Shown here one piece after another: positions 43,761 to 54,800 of a stretch of DNA of 64,000 nt. Origin of the DNA: Bacteroidota bacterium. GTDB taxonomy: Bacteria > Bacteroidota > Ignavibacteria > Ignavibacteriales > Ignavibacteriaceae. How positions within the stretch are numbered: the stretch's first letter is position 1; each line of letters begins with the position of its first letter. A program made the translations under genes and the position numbers. Under the pieces are notes generated by a model. It saw only the letters and a list, made by a program, of their open reading frames with translations. It made no database searches and was not told the origin of the DNA. The DNA lies in the NCBI GenBank assembly GCA_021815365.1, contig JAKAGZ010000007.1, forward strand, positions 1 to 64,000, given 5' to 3'.

Positions 43761-46700
43761 ATGAGAACTAAATTAAACTATTTTAGTTTGGTGTTCCTGT
43801 TATTTGCAGGCTTATTTTATTTCTCTTCGGCGTATGCGCAAGGTCCCGGTTATGCAATAGCGTTTGACGGCGTAGATGATAAAGTTCAAACATCTGATCC
43901 TATACTAACCGGTACCGGAGATTTTACAATAAGTGCGTGGATAAAAAGAAGTTCGACTGGTACAGTAGATTTTATTGCTGGTAACTATGGACTTGGCAAT
44001 ACAAATGGAATCGAGTTTGGTGTTTTGAACACCGATAAGATTTTTGTTTATATAGCGGGCACAGAAATATTCGGGACTACAACACTGGTTGCAAATACCT
44101 GGTATCATGTAGCAGTTACACGTAGTTCGGGAACCACAAAGTTATATGTTAACGGTAGTGAGGAAGCAAACGGTACATTGAGTGGATCAATAACCGGTGC
44201 GCTAAACTTTGCAATTGGAAATGGACCTGATTATACATCGGAAGCTTTCGGCGGCTCTATTGATGAAGTCAGGGTTTATAATACAGCACTTACGCAAAAT
44301 GATTTAAGGTTAGGTGAACACTTAAGATTAGCAACACCTTTCCCTGCAGGTCTAGTTGCATACTGGCGGTTTGATCAAGGCAGCGGTGTTAATGCTTATG
44401 AATCGGTAGTTGGCGGAACTTTTAATGGCGTATTAACAAATGGTCCAACATGGGTAACTTCAACGGCTCCTTTCGGTGATGGTACAAGCAGTATGCAGAC
44501 AGTTTCAAGTACAGGGGTTGTTTCATTTTCAAGTCAGAATGTATCTTTTAACTTTACAGCAAAATCAGGTTCAGATGATTTTGTTGTGACAAGAATTAAT
44601 ACTACTTCATCCGGCACATCTACTGGTGCGACTACTGTTGTTCCTAATATGTACTGGATAATTGAAAAATATGGAGCTAATACTTTTACTGCCGATATTA
44701 CCTTCTCTCTTGCTGATGGTGCAGTTAGTCCGACAGATCAGGCAACACCTTCAAATATTAAAATATTCTCACGCACAAGTAACAGCGATGGAGCCTGGAC
44801 AACCAACTCGGCTTCAGGTACAACGTTTAATACAGTAACCTATTCAGGTGTTTCATCATTAAGCCAGTTCGTGATCGGGACCAATTCAACTTCTCCTTTA
44901 ACCGGTCCACCATCAATTTCGGTTACGAGCCCGGCTTTGCCTTATGATTTCGGTTCTTCTGTAATTCCAGTAAGCACCACACATACTTTCACAATTACAA
45001 ACAGCGGAACTGGATGGGCACATATAACAGGTGTGACATTTTCTAATTCAACTAATTTTTCAACAACAACGTCATTACCAATTGATATAGCTCCAGGCGG
45101 TACTGCACCATTGATTGTTCAGTTTGCAACTTCTCTCTCAGGAAGTTTCAGTACAGGTATATCAGTTGCTTATAATGCAGCATCATCACCTTATACAGTT
45201 GCAGATCCGGGCTTTGCAACCGGAGTTGGCAAATTGGCAACGCCGACAGGATTGAGCCCTGATGGTGTCACAGCAGTATTACTAACGCCAACATTAACTT
45301 TTAATCCTGTATCCGGCAGTGGAACTGTTACATATACAGTTCAGTTATCACCGCAAGCTTCATTTGCAGATCCGGGACAGTATCAGCTTTATGATATTAA
45401 CACCAGCACTTCTCATACTGTACCGGCAGGAAGGCTGCTTTATAATACACTTTATTACTGGAGAGTAAAAGCAACTGATGCAGGCGGTTCAAGCGGCGCA
45501 AGTGATTATGCAACTGCAAGTTTCAGAACAAAGCTTGCAACACCAACTACACCATCACCTGACAGTGGTGCGGTTGCTCAGCCCATTTCATTAACATTAG
45601 GCTGGTCGGCTATCAGCGGGGCTGATAAGTATCACTTACAGGTAAACACGGCAAGTAACTTTACCGGCACAGACGTTTTTAACAGCTATGATGTTTCTAC
45701 TAATTCACAGCTTATATCAGGATTAAGCAAAGGTACCAATTACTACTGGAGAGTAAGAGCAAGAGAAACTTCTCCTGCAGACAGCAGCGATTTCTCAAAT
45801 ACATTTACATTCTCTACGTTAATTGATCAGACGCCAACACCATCTTGGCCTATTGGTGGCGCAACAGTTTATACTCTCAGCCAGCAGCTTAGCTGGTATA
45901 TGAATGATAATACCGGCGGTCCGTTTACTTTTGACGTTCAGTATACAACGGACAATACATTTACTTCAGGCTTAACTACAGTTACAGGGATCAGCGGAAC
46001 AAGTTTAACTTCTGCACTTGCAAACGGCAATTTGCATTATTACTGGAGAGTAAGAGCGAAGAACGCAGCAGGATTTTATTCAGTCTGGGCAAATGCAGAC
46101 TTTGTAACAGACGCATCGCTGAATGGCGCCCCGGTTCCGGTGCTGAGCTGGCCAATCGGCGGAGCTACGATTTACACAACCTCTCCAACTCTAAACTGGT
46201 ATTTAAGCAGCTCTGTTTCCGGTACAGTAACTTATGATCTGCAGTACGGAACTGATAATACTTTTACAACAACTACAACCGTCTCAGGACTTTCTTCTAC
46301 AAATTATACAATTGCAGGTCCTCTGACTGCAGGCAGCACATACTACTGGAGAGTAAGAAGTCATAATGATGGCAATACATCAGCATACTCTACTGCAGAA
46401 TCGTTTGTTATAGATAACAGCCAGGGCGGCGCTCCAGTGCCAGTACCAAGCTGGCCTATCGGAGGAGCTACTGTTTATTCAAATCCGCCGACACTTAACT
46501 GGTATTTAAGCACCGCGGCTACCGGTACGATAACTTATGATATTCAGTATGGGACAGACTCTACAAACATTGGAGCTCTGACAACAGAAAGTGGAATTAG
46601 TTCTACAAGTAAAACGCTTGGCAGTACATTGACAGGCGGCGCAACTTACTTCTGGAGAGTGAGGAGCCATAATGGATCAAACACTTCTGCATATTCTGCA

Positions 46701-47966
46701 TTTGAATCCTTCGTTGTTAACGGAACTTCAACTGTAGCCCCTGTGCCGATCCCAAGCTGGCCCATCGGCGGAGCTACTGTTTATACTACAACTCCGACAC
46801 TAAGCTGGTATCTTGGAACCGGAGTATCCGGGACAGTAACTTATGATGTACAATTATCTTCGGACTCAACATTTACTGATCCTGCTCAGCAGCAGTTATA
46901 TAACACAAATCAAAGCAGTACAAATGCGACAGTACCATCGGGCAGGCTGGTAGCAGGTACAACATATTACTGGAGAGTATTGAGTCATCTTGGAGCCAGT
47001 ACATCAGCATATTCAGCATTTACAAGCTTTGTTGTTGATGCAGGAAGCAGCGGCGCCCCCACACCTGTACCAAGCTGGCCTGTAGGCGGTGCTACTGTTT
47101 ACTCGACTACACCAACATTAAGCTGGTATATTAACAGCGGCGCATCGGGTACAGTTACTTATGAAGTAGAAATAAGAACAGCCGCAACTAGTTTTAGCGG
47201 AGCTACAAATACGGGCATATCAGGAACATCATTTACGTTAGGTTCTCCTCTGGTTACAGGTACCAACTATCACTGGAGGGTAAGGCTGCATAGCAGCACT
47301 GCCGGATATTCAAGCTGGTCAAGTGAAGCAACATTTACAACTTACACTCCAAGCGGATCTGTTGCAGCACCGACCCTTGGCGAGCCTGATATGGGTATAA
47401 CAATTGCCTCAAGCTCAGCTTCGTTAAGCTGGTATCTGACAACAGCACCGGCGGCAAATCAGAGTTACAGAGTTGAGTTATCAAGAAATGCCGATATGAC
47501 AAGTCCGTTTATGCAGATTGATAATATAAGCTCATTCAATAAAGTTGTCAGTTCACTTGGCAGCGGAACCTACTACTGGAGAGTACAGGCAGTGACTAGT
47601 GACGGGAAATATTCAGGTTATTCAAAGACTGGAGCTTTTGTTATCTCCGGTGTTACGGCAGTTGATAATGAAACGAATGTAATACCAAAGACCTACGAAG
47701 TAAGTCAGAATTATCCTAATCCTTTCAACCCAAGCACGGTGATAAAATACGGATTGCCGGAAGCATCATTTGTAACTATAAAGATCTACAATATGCTCGG
47801 ACAGGAAGTAAAGACACTCGTAGCTGGTGATAAGGAAGCCGGATCGTACAGGATCCAGTGGAACGGGGACGATAATTACGGCAATAAAGTTTCCAGCGGC
47901 GCTTACATTTACAGAATAGTAGCCGGAAGCTTTGTACAGGCCAGGAAGATGGTTCTGTTAAAATAA
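43761..47966 (+). CDS. LamG plus repeated FN3-like surface protein with T9SS sorting domain
   Basis: The 1401-residue protein has a signal peptide (about 1-27) and a LamG/concanavalin-like domain (about 28-225; ALAFDGVDDKV-type start, TLVANTWYHVAVTRSSGTTK). A beta-rich region and about eight fibronectin-type repeats follow. Five of the latter repeat at about 100-residue steps, with WPIGGATVYTTTPTLSWYL-like openings and YYWRVR endings. Residues about 1310-1401 are a T9SS type A domain (NYPNPFNPSTVIKY). No catalytic domain is seen; adhesion or glycan binding is the natural guess. ATG at 43761 is preferred over GTG at 43746 because gaggg lies 8 bases upstream of the ATG. Confidence 0.85.
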   Translation: MRTKLNYFSLVFLLFAGLFYFSSAYAQGPGYAIAFDGVDDKVQTSDPILTGTGDFTISAWIKRSSTGTVDFIAGNYGLGNTNGIEFGVLNTDKIFVYIAGTEIFGTTTLVANTWYHVAVTRSSGTTKLYVNGSEEANGTLSGSITGALNFAIGNGPDYTSEAFGGSIDEVRVYNTALTQNDLRLGEHLRLATPFPAGLVAYWRFDQGSGVNAYESVVGGTFNGVLTNGPTWVTSTAPFGDGTSSMQTVSSTGVVSFSSQNVSFNFTAKSGSDDFVVTRINTTSSGTSTGATTVVPNMYWIIEKYGANTFTADITFSLADGAVSPTDQATPSNIKIFSRTSNSDGAWTTNSASGTTFNTVTYSGVSSLSQFVIGTNSTSPLTGPPSISVTSPALPYDFGSSVIPVSTTHTFTITNSGTGWAHITGVTFSNSTNFSTTTSLPIDIAPGGTAPLIVQFATSLSGSFSTGISVAYNAASSPYTVADPGFATGVGKLATPTGLSPDGVTAVLLTPTLTFNPVSGSGTVTYTVQLSPQASFADPGQYQLYDINTSTSHTVPAGRLLYNTLYYWRVKATDAGGSSGASDYATASFRTKLATPTTPSPDSGAVAQPISLTLGWSAISGADKYHLQVNTASNFTGTDVFNSYDVSTNSQLISGLSKGTNYYWRVRARETSPADSSDFSNTFTFSTLIDQTPTPSWPIGGATVYTLSQQLSWYMNDNTGGPFTFDVQYTTDNTFTSGLTTVTGISGTSLTSALANGNLHYYWRVRAKNAAGFYSVWANADFVTDASLNGAPVPVLSWPIGGATIYTTSPTLNWYLSSSVSGTVTYDLQYGTDNTFTTTTTVSGLSSTNYTIAGPLTAGSTYYWRVRSHNDGNTSAYSTAESFVIDNSQGGAPVPVPSWPIGGATVYSNPPTLNWYLSTAATGTITYDIQYGTDSTNIGALTTESGISSTSKTLGSTLTGGATYFWRVRSHNGSNTSAYSAFESFVVNGTSTVAPVPIPSWPIGGATVYTTTPTLSWYLGTGVSGTVTYDVQLSSDSTFTDPAQQQLYNTNQSSTNATVPSGRLVAGTTYYWRVLSHLGASTSAYSAFTSFVVDAGSSGAPTPVPSWPVGGATVYSTTPTLSWYINSGASGTVTYEVEIRTAATSFSGATNTGISGTSFTLGSPLVTGTNYHWRVRLHSSTAGYSSWSSEATFTTYTPSGSVAAPTLGEPDMGITIASSSASLSWYLTTAPAANQSYRVELSRNADMTSPFMQIDNISSFNKVVSSLGSGTYYWRVQAVTSDGKYSGYSKTGAFVISGVTAVDNETNVIPKTYEVSQNYPNPFNPSTVIKYGLPEASFVTIKIYNMLGQEVKTLVAGDKEAGSYRIQWNGDDNYGNKVSSGAYIYRIVAGSFVQARKMVLLK

Positions 47967-48034
47967 AATTAAATTTGTCCGCCTTTAAGGCGAGACTCCG
48001 TCAAAGACGAGTAGGGGAGGGTCTCATTGAAATG

Positions 48035-48079
48035 ATATAAATAAAATTGTAGGGGAGGGTTTGAAACCCTCCCCTACAG
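48035..48079. repeat. intergenic hairpin repeat, copy 2
   Basis: This copy opens with the same words as copy 1 at 43541 and closes with a perfect 15-bp stem (48048-48062 / 48064-48078; arm tgtaggggagggttt). A partial third copy (gtaggggagggtctcat) lies immediately upstream at 48011-48027, and a cgtc-aaa-gacg stem lies near 48000. It follows the stop of the surface protein gene and may also act as its transcription end, though no T-run follows. Confidence 0.6.
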
Positions 48080-48121
48080 CTACAACAACTATTTTCAAAA
48101 TTTTATTTTTAGGGAGCGATA

Positions 48122-48241
48122 ATGTCACTAGATAATCTTGTAATATATTCTTTAGCTATTTTTGCCGGCAGCTTTGGATTGATCATCGGCGTATCCTATT
48201 TAGCATATAAAGCTAAGAGACCACAATTGAGAAAATTCTGA
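48122..48241 (+). CDS. small single-pass membrane protein, 39 residues
   Basis: ATG at 48122 follows agggagcgat, a good ribosome-binding site. The 39-residue product starts MSLDNLVIYSLAIFAGSFGL, continues as a hydrophobic helix through Y27, and ends in a basic tail (KAKRPQLRKF). A strong terminator begins 27 bases after the stop. Ribosome site, helix plus positive cytoplasmic tail and terminator together support a real gene. The function is unknown; it resembles small accessory subunits of membrane complexes only in its general plan. Confidence 0.55.
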   Translation: MSLDNLVIYSLAIFAGSFGLIIGVSYLAYKAKRPQLRKF

Positions 48242-48268
48242 TTATTCAAAAAAATATTTTGAGTGTGT

Positions 48269-48314
48269 AAAATCCCGCCCATACCTGTTGGAGGTATACA
48301 AGCGGGATTTTTTA
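48269..48314 (+). terminator. intrinsic terminator after the small membrane protein gene
   Basis: aaaatcccgc (48269-48278) pairs perfectly with gcgggatttt (48302-48311), and the T-run continues. An inner stem (tacct / aggta) makes it branched. Confidence 0.8.
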
Positions 48315-48448
48315 TTATTGTAAAAGACATCAACTTTGTGATATGAGAAAAAAATTTTATAATGAAAATACTGTTCAAATAAGAATTAGAGTTAAAAAAA
48401 ATATGTCAGGACAGAATTGAAAAATGTAGAGATATGATTGACAATAAG

Positions 48449-48571
48449 TCCCGACTCGTCGGGATTAGAGAGGGTTCAAAGAATTCAGCAAAGCAAGGAA
48501 CCCATCTCAACCTCGTTAGAGTCCGACAGACTCTAACGGGGTCTGGCGACCTTCCCTTCAGAAGTGAAGGG
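48449..48571. repeat. second cluster of three hairpins, upstream of sprA
   Basis: Stems are tcccga / tcggga (48449-48464), gttagagtc / gactctaac extended by c/g-rich pairs (48511-48541), and cccttca / tgaaggg (48554-48571). The gap 48242-48896 otherwise holds the terminator at 48269 and the sprA promoter; I see no gene in it. Confidence 0.55.
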
Positions 48572-48787
48572 CTTATAAACAGATATAACTTCTACACTAT
48601 CATTCAGACAATTAATTTCATTAAAAAAGATACTATATCAGAAAGTAAAATTTAGTTAATGCCTTTGCTGTTTATAGGGAGAATGAAGCATACATATACG
48701 AAAGCGCTAAAAAAAATTACACTGTTTTAATTGGGAAAATTGTTATTTTAGTACAGCTGTTTCTATTCCTCCAAGGCGATAATTAGT

Positions 48788-48819
48788 TTGAAAATGATTC
48801 TTTATTTTTCTAAGTTTTG
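48788..48819 (+). promoter_or_regulatory. probable sprA promoter
   Basis: TTG at 48788-48790 (within TTTG), 20 bases, then TAAGTTTTG at 48811-48819 fit TTG-N20-TAnnTTT. The distance to the proposed sprA start is about 77 bases. Confidence 0.55.
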
Positions 48820-48896
48820 AATAAAAATCTGGAGGTTTCTGAGTAAGTTTCTACCATATTAAACTATTCTTCTAACAATTTCTTTTAGGTTTCTCT

Positions 48897-51800
48897 ATTA
48901 CTCGTAAAAGTTTATATTGGTTAAAAGAGATCTTCAGCGCTGCCTTTGTTTCTGCACTGCTATTTTATGTAGGGATAAACTTAGGTTTTGATTCTCCGAG
49001 GGATTATCAGATAAACACTTCTTTATGGATACCAGCCTGTATAAAGATTAATTCATGCCTTAACGAGTATCAAAAGCTAATTACTTCAGAAAATGAGGAT
49101 CAGAATGATTTGAAATTTCATTCTCCTGAGACGCAAAAAAATAAGGATATATTGTTTGCTGCTGATACAACAGATAAAATAGATTCGATAAAAGTTATTC
49201 CCGATTCTCTGCTGCTTAAAAAAGACACATTGACCATAAAGAATGATACCGTAAAGGTTGATAAATATGCCCAGGATTCAACAGCGAGAATAGAAAATTT
49301 TCATTACCAAAGAAATCCTCTGCCGGTTACGACGCTTGGCAGCAGATACATACCACCTTTTTATGCGCAGCCTTCGCAGGGAATGATAACAAGAACAGTC
49401 CAGATTGATTCGACCGGTAAATACGTTTTAATAAAAGAAGAAATTAATGGTATACCTTACAAAACTTTGTTAAGGCTCCCGCTTGATGAGTATATCCAGA
49501 TGCAGCTTGCAGCAAATCAGACAGAGGATTGGAAACAGTTGGGGAAAGCTTATGAGCTGAAAGCTACTAAAAAAGAACTCGGGCAGCTTATAAAAAACAT
49601 TACAAATTTTGAGATCCCGCTTCCGAGTGTTGGGGTGTTGAGCATTTTCGGCGCACCGAAAATAAGCCTGAGAATTGGCGGCGCAATAGATATACACGGT
49701 GCATGGAGGAATGAAACCACTCAGGGTATCACAACATCATTTCTAGGTAACACAAGAAATGAACCCGACTTCAGGCAAACTGTACAGGTAAATGTTGATG
49801 GAACAATCGGCGACAAATTAAACATAAAAGCTGACTGGAATACCGAGAGAACTTTTCAGTATGAAAACCAGTTGAAAATAAAATATACCGGTTATGAAGA
49901 TGAAATTGTGCAGAGTGTTGAAGCAGGTAACGTATCTCTGCAAACTTCCCCGCTGGTTGGAGGCAGCGAAGCGCTCTTTGGTTTGAAGGCGCTGTTTAAA
50001 TTCGGGCCCTTCTCACTAACCACACTTGCGAGCCAGAAAAAAGGCACAATCAAAACTGTATCTGTTTCAGGAGGCGCCACTTCTTCTGAATTTAATTTAA
50101 GGGCTTATGATTATTCAACAAATAATTTTTTCCTTGATACCGTATATGCAAGTGAAATTCCAAGCCTGAATCTTTTCAACAAATATTACGGCAGCGCTAC
50201 CCCTATCATAAATGAATATTACAGGGTTACATATATTGAAGTATGGAAATCTGTAAGCACTACAATCAGGAATAATTCTAAAGAAAGGCAGGCGAACGCA
50301 TATATAAATCTTCCGGCACTTAAAGCCGGTCAGACTTATGATGACATTGATTCGATCTATCGTCAGGAAATTAAACCTATACCCGGTCAAAGTGAAACCG
50401 GACGATTTATTCTTTTAACTCCGGGCGTGGATTATGTGTTACATCCGGAAACGGGATTTATAACATTTAAAACCCAGGTGCAGGAAACGGATATAATAGC
50501 AGTTGCTTACAGACAGGAAGGTGATCCCGGTCCAAATAATGATTTGTATTACGGCGAATTACTTAGTTCATCAAAAGCAGACACTACTCAGAAGCTGGTT
50601 TTAAAATTAGTAAAACCTGCAAACCTTCAGCCTCAGTATACAGAAGCATGGAAGCTGATGCTGAAAAATATTTACCCGGTTGGTGGAAGGAATATTAAAA
50701 AGGATGGATTTGAGTTCAACATAAAATATGAGAAAACCGGGCAGGACCCTGTTATTGAACTGCCGACAGCAAGCGGAACAGTAAAATTATTAAATGCATT
50801 CGGGCTTGATAATGTTGATGCGGCTAATAACCCGAACCCTGATGATAAATTTGATTTCAGGCCCGGAATTACAATAATCCCCGAGACCGGCGAAGTTATT
50901 TTCCCTACTCTGCAGCCCTTTGGTGCGGATTTTAATTCAAAGCTGCCTGATTCTTTGAAATTTCAGGATGTTTATGATACCACCAAAACATTTGCCCGTC
51001 AGAACACTGTAAGAGATAAATGGGAGCTTGTTGGAAAATATTCAGGTGAAGCAACTTCAACCTATCAGCTTGGATTTAACATTGTCGAAAATTCTGTCCG
51101 TGTTTATTTAAACGGTAATCCTCTGAAAGAAGGTGTTGATTATCTTGTTGATTATAATATTGGTCAGCTTACTATAAGAAATGATGCGGCACTTGTACCC
51201 GGTGCAGATTTAAAAATCTCCTACGAGCAAAATGATCTTTTCCAGTTAGCTTCTAAAACGCTGCTTGGTGCGAGAGGGCTGCTTGAAATTTCTCCCAGGA
51301 CACAGCTTGGATTTTCGATTTTGAATTTAAATCAGCAATCACTCACACAGAAAGTAAGAATAGGTGAAGAGCCTTTAAGTAATACCATTATGGGAGTGGA
51401 TTTCAAAACGAGTGCAGACCTTCCTATCATTACAAATATTCTGGATAAGCTTATATCAACCAGGGAAATGTCAACTATTAATTTATCCGGTGAATATGCT
51501 TATATGAAACCCGATCCGAATACTATAAAAAGTACGATCCCTGATGATAATGGTCAGAGCGTAGCTTATATTGATGACTTTGAAGGTTCGAAGAGAATTA
51601 TACCCGTAGGGTTGAACTATACCGGATGGAAAGATATAAGTCCACCTGCTGAACTGCCTACTCTTCCACTAAATACTTCTTTCCGGTCGATGATGGATTA
51701 CAAGGGGAAAAGTTTCTGGTATTCTCTTACTCCTTCAAATGTAAGCGTGCCAGATATCTGGGGCAGCAGGAAAAAAGTTGCGCGCCAGGATCAGCAGGTT

Positions 51801-54800
51801 GCAGTGCTCGATTATTATTTCATTCCAGATTCTTTCGGGACTTATAATTATTATCCAAATCTTAAGGGTGATAAAACAAAAGATTGGGGTGGAATGATGC
51901 GATTACTTTCGACAACTGCAAATAATCTAGTTGAAGAGAACGTACAATTTATAGAGTTCTGGTTAAATATCAGCGAAGCGCCCAAAAATGCAAAGTTGTT
52001 TATTGACCTTGGCAGAATAAGTGAGGATGTAATTCCGAATAATAAGCTCGACACTGAAGATAAAAATTTTAACGATGTTCTTGAGCCAGGGGAGGACACA
52101 GGAATTGACGGCCTAACAGATTCACAGGAAGGTAATCCGGCACTAAATCCAAATCTTTACAAAGGTCCACCGACAAATAATTCTTCAGATCCGAGCGGAG
52201 ACGATTTTTCATTCCGGCAGACGCAGCCCGGCGTTGTTAATCCGATGGACTATTATAATATCAACGGAACAGAAGGCAATGCACAATTATCCGACATTGG
52301 AAGAATACCTGATACAGAAGATTTAAATCGTAATGGCAATCTTGATTTGGTGAATAGCTTTTTTAGATATGAAATACCGCTCGATACAAATACACAGACG
52401 AATAAATTCAACCAGGGTACTGTTGCGGGTAAAGGATGGTATTTTTTTCGTATCCCTTTAAAAGATACATCGCAGCAGGTTGGCAACCCAAGCTTTTCAA
52501 CTGTAGAAACAATAAGATTATTTGTTACTGGAGTTACTTCACAAGTTCATGTAAGATTAGCAGAATTTAATCTTGTAGGAAACCAGTGGCAAAAAGTTCT
52601 TCCGCAGGATACCACGATGGAAGTTTCTGTAATTAATATTGAAGACAATGCAAACTATACAAGCCCGCCCGGAGTTTTTCAGCAAAGGGATCAGACAAGA
52701 CCTGATGAGCAGGTATACGGTAATGAACAATCACTTGATCTGAAAATAATAAATTTACCGGTGGGTCAGGCACGAGAAGCAGTAAAATATTTAACAGCAC
52801 CGCTTGATGTGTTTAATTATTCGCAGATGAAATTATTTATTCACGGTGATGAAAATACGGGCATAGGTTCAGTGTCATCCTCTGACCCTAAAGATTATAA
52901 CTCAGAGGTTTACTTCAGGTTTGGAATAGATACAAATAATTTTTATGAATACAGGCAGCCTGTAAGACCGGGATGGAATGATATAGCAATAAAGTTCAGC
53001 GACTTAACTGCTATTAAAGAAGCACGGGATTCTGTAAACCAGTTAATAAGACAGCCGGTGCCGGGCAGCCCTGGCAGCTTTTATTCATTAAGAGGTAACC
53101 CGACTTTAACGTTGGTCAAATTTCTGCTTGTTGGAATTTATAATAAAGGAAGTTCAACATCACCAACGCCTGTATCAGGAGAAGTATGGGTAAATGAATT
53201 GAGAGTTATCGGAGCTGATAATCACCCCGGCTGGGCTTATAGTTTTGCTTCGAGTCTTCATCTTGCAGATCTTGGAAATATTAATTTTAATATACAGGGG
53301 AAGAGTCCGTTCTTTCATCAGCTTTCGGACAGGTTTGGTAACAGGATACAAACGAAAAATTGGTCGCTCTCGGCAGACCTTGATGTTTTGAGACTTATGC
53401 CGTTTAATTTACCCGGCAGCAGTTTCAAATTAAATTATTCGCACACAGAATCTTTAGGCGAACCTCTCTATTTACCCGGTACAGATATTTTAGTTTCGCA
53501 GGCTGCACAGCAGTTGGATACAAAACGAGGCAGCGGTAAATCTTCAATTTCCGGTGCAAGTCTTATTGAGCAGTCTAAAACAGTCAGCTTGTCTGATTCA
53601 TGGTCTGCTACAAATGTAAGAATAAAAATACCGACCAATCTGTGGTGGCTGAACGACACATTCAATTCTTTATCTTATGGGTTCTCGTATAATTTTTCAT
53701 CAAGCTCAAGCCCGACAGTGCAATCAAACAGGGGGTGGCTCTGGCTTGCGAATATTAATTATGGTTTAAATTTAAGCCAGGATTATTACTTTAAGCCTGC
53801 TGATATTCCGGTTATAGGTACATTGTTTGGGATATTCTCGGATTACAGAGATGCAAAGATTTATTATTTACCACAAAGCATTGCGTGGAGTATCACTGCA
53901 CGTAGAACAAGAAACTCAAATATTCCGAGACCACAGGGTAATTCTGCTATTCAACCGATTATTTCGCGTGATTTTACAACTACAAGAAATTTAAACCTGA
54001 GCTGGAAAATGAGTGATGGCGGTCTGCTTAATTTATCTACTGACTATAATTTTACTATTAATTCTTCTCTTGCAAACTATGAAGTTGACGCTGCAGGGAA
54101 CCAACGATCAGAAAGCAGTATATGGAGAGATATATTTTCAGGGAAAACATTCGGAAAAGATTTTCAGTATCAACAAACTTTAAATTTACAATCTGCACCT
54201 CAACTGCCGAGGCTATGGGACATATATAAATATTTTACATTAACAGCAGGTTATTCTGTCAGCTATCAGTGGAGTTATGATTTTCGTCAGCAGCAGTTAG
54301 GAAGAAGCGCCGGATTTAATAACAGGACTTCTTTCGGTTTATCCTTAAAGTGGAAAGCACTTACTGCGCCTTTGTTTGCCGAAACTAAAGCAGAGGAGAA
54401 GAATAAAGAGCAGGAAGTTCAGACTAATGTTCAGCAGGTAAAAACCTCCAGAAGCGGAAGAATAAGAGTATTAACCGGTAACGAAGAGCTTGATATGAGA
54501 AATATCCTGAAGAGTAACAAAGATACAACAAACGTTAAGAATGAAAATGTTGTTGTGTCCGAAGATACAACTTCAAAGGGCATTAAAATTATTCCGATTA
54601 AACGTGCATTGTTCTTTCTAAGAGACATAGCGAAATCAATTTTCTTCGATTATGAAAGCATAAATTTCAATTTCAGCAGCAGCAATAATATTTCTAAAAC
54701 AGGGCTGAGGGCAAATTCGTCAGGCTTCAGTAATTTCTTCGGGATAAAATTTAATCCCGCTAACGGTCCTTCAAGAAGTTTTATGCTTGGTTTGGATCAG

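Noticed and set aside
48434-48655. Open frame of 73 codons upstream of sprA
   Set aside because: It is made of hairpin arms and AT-rich sequence; composition and lack of a ribosome-binding site argue against a gene.
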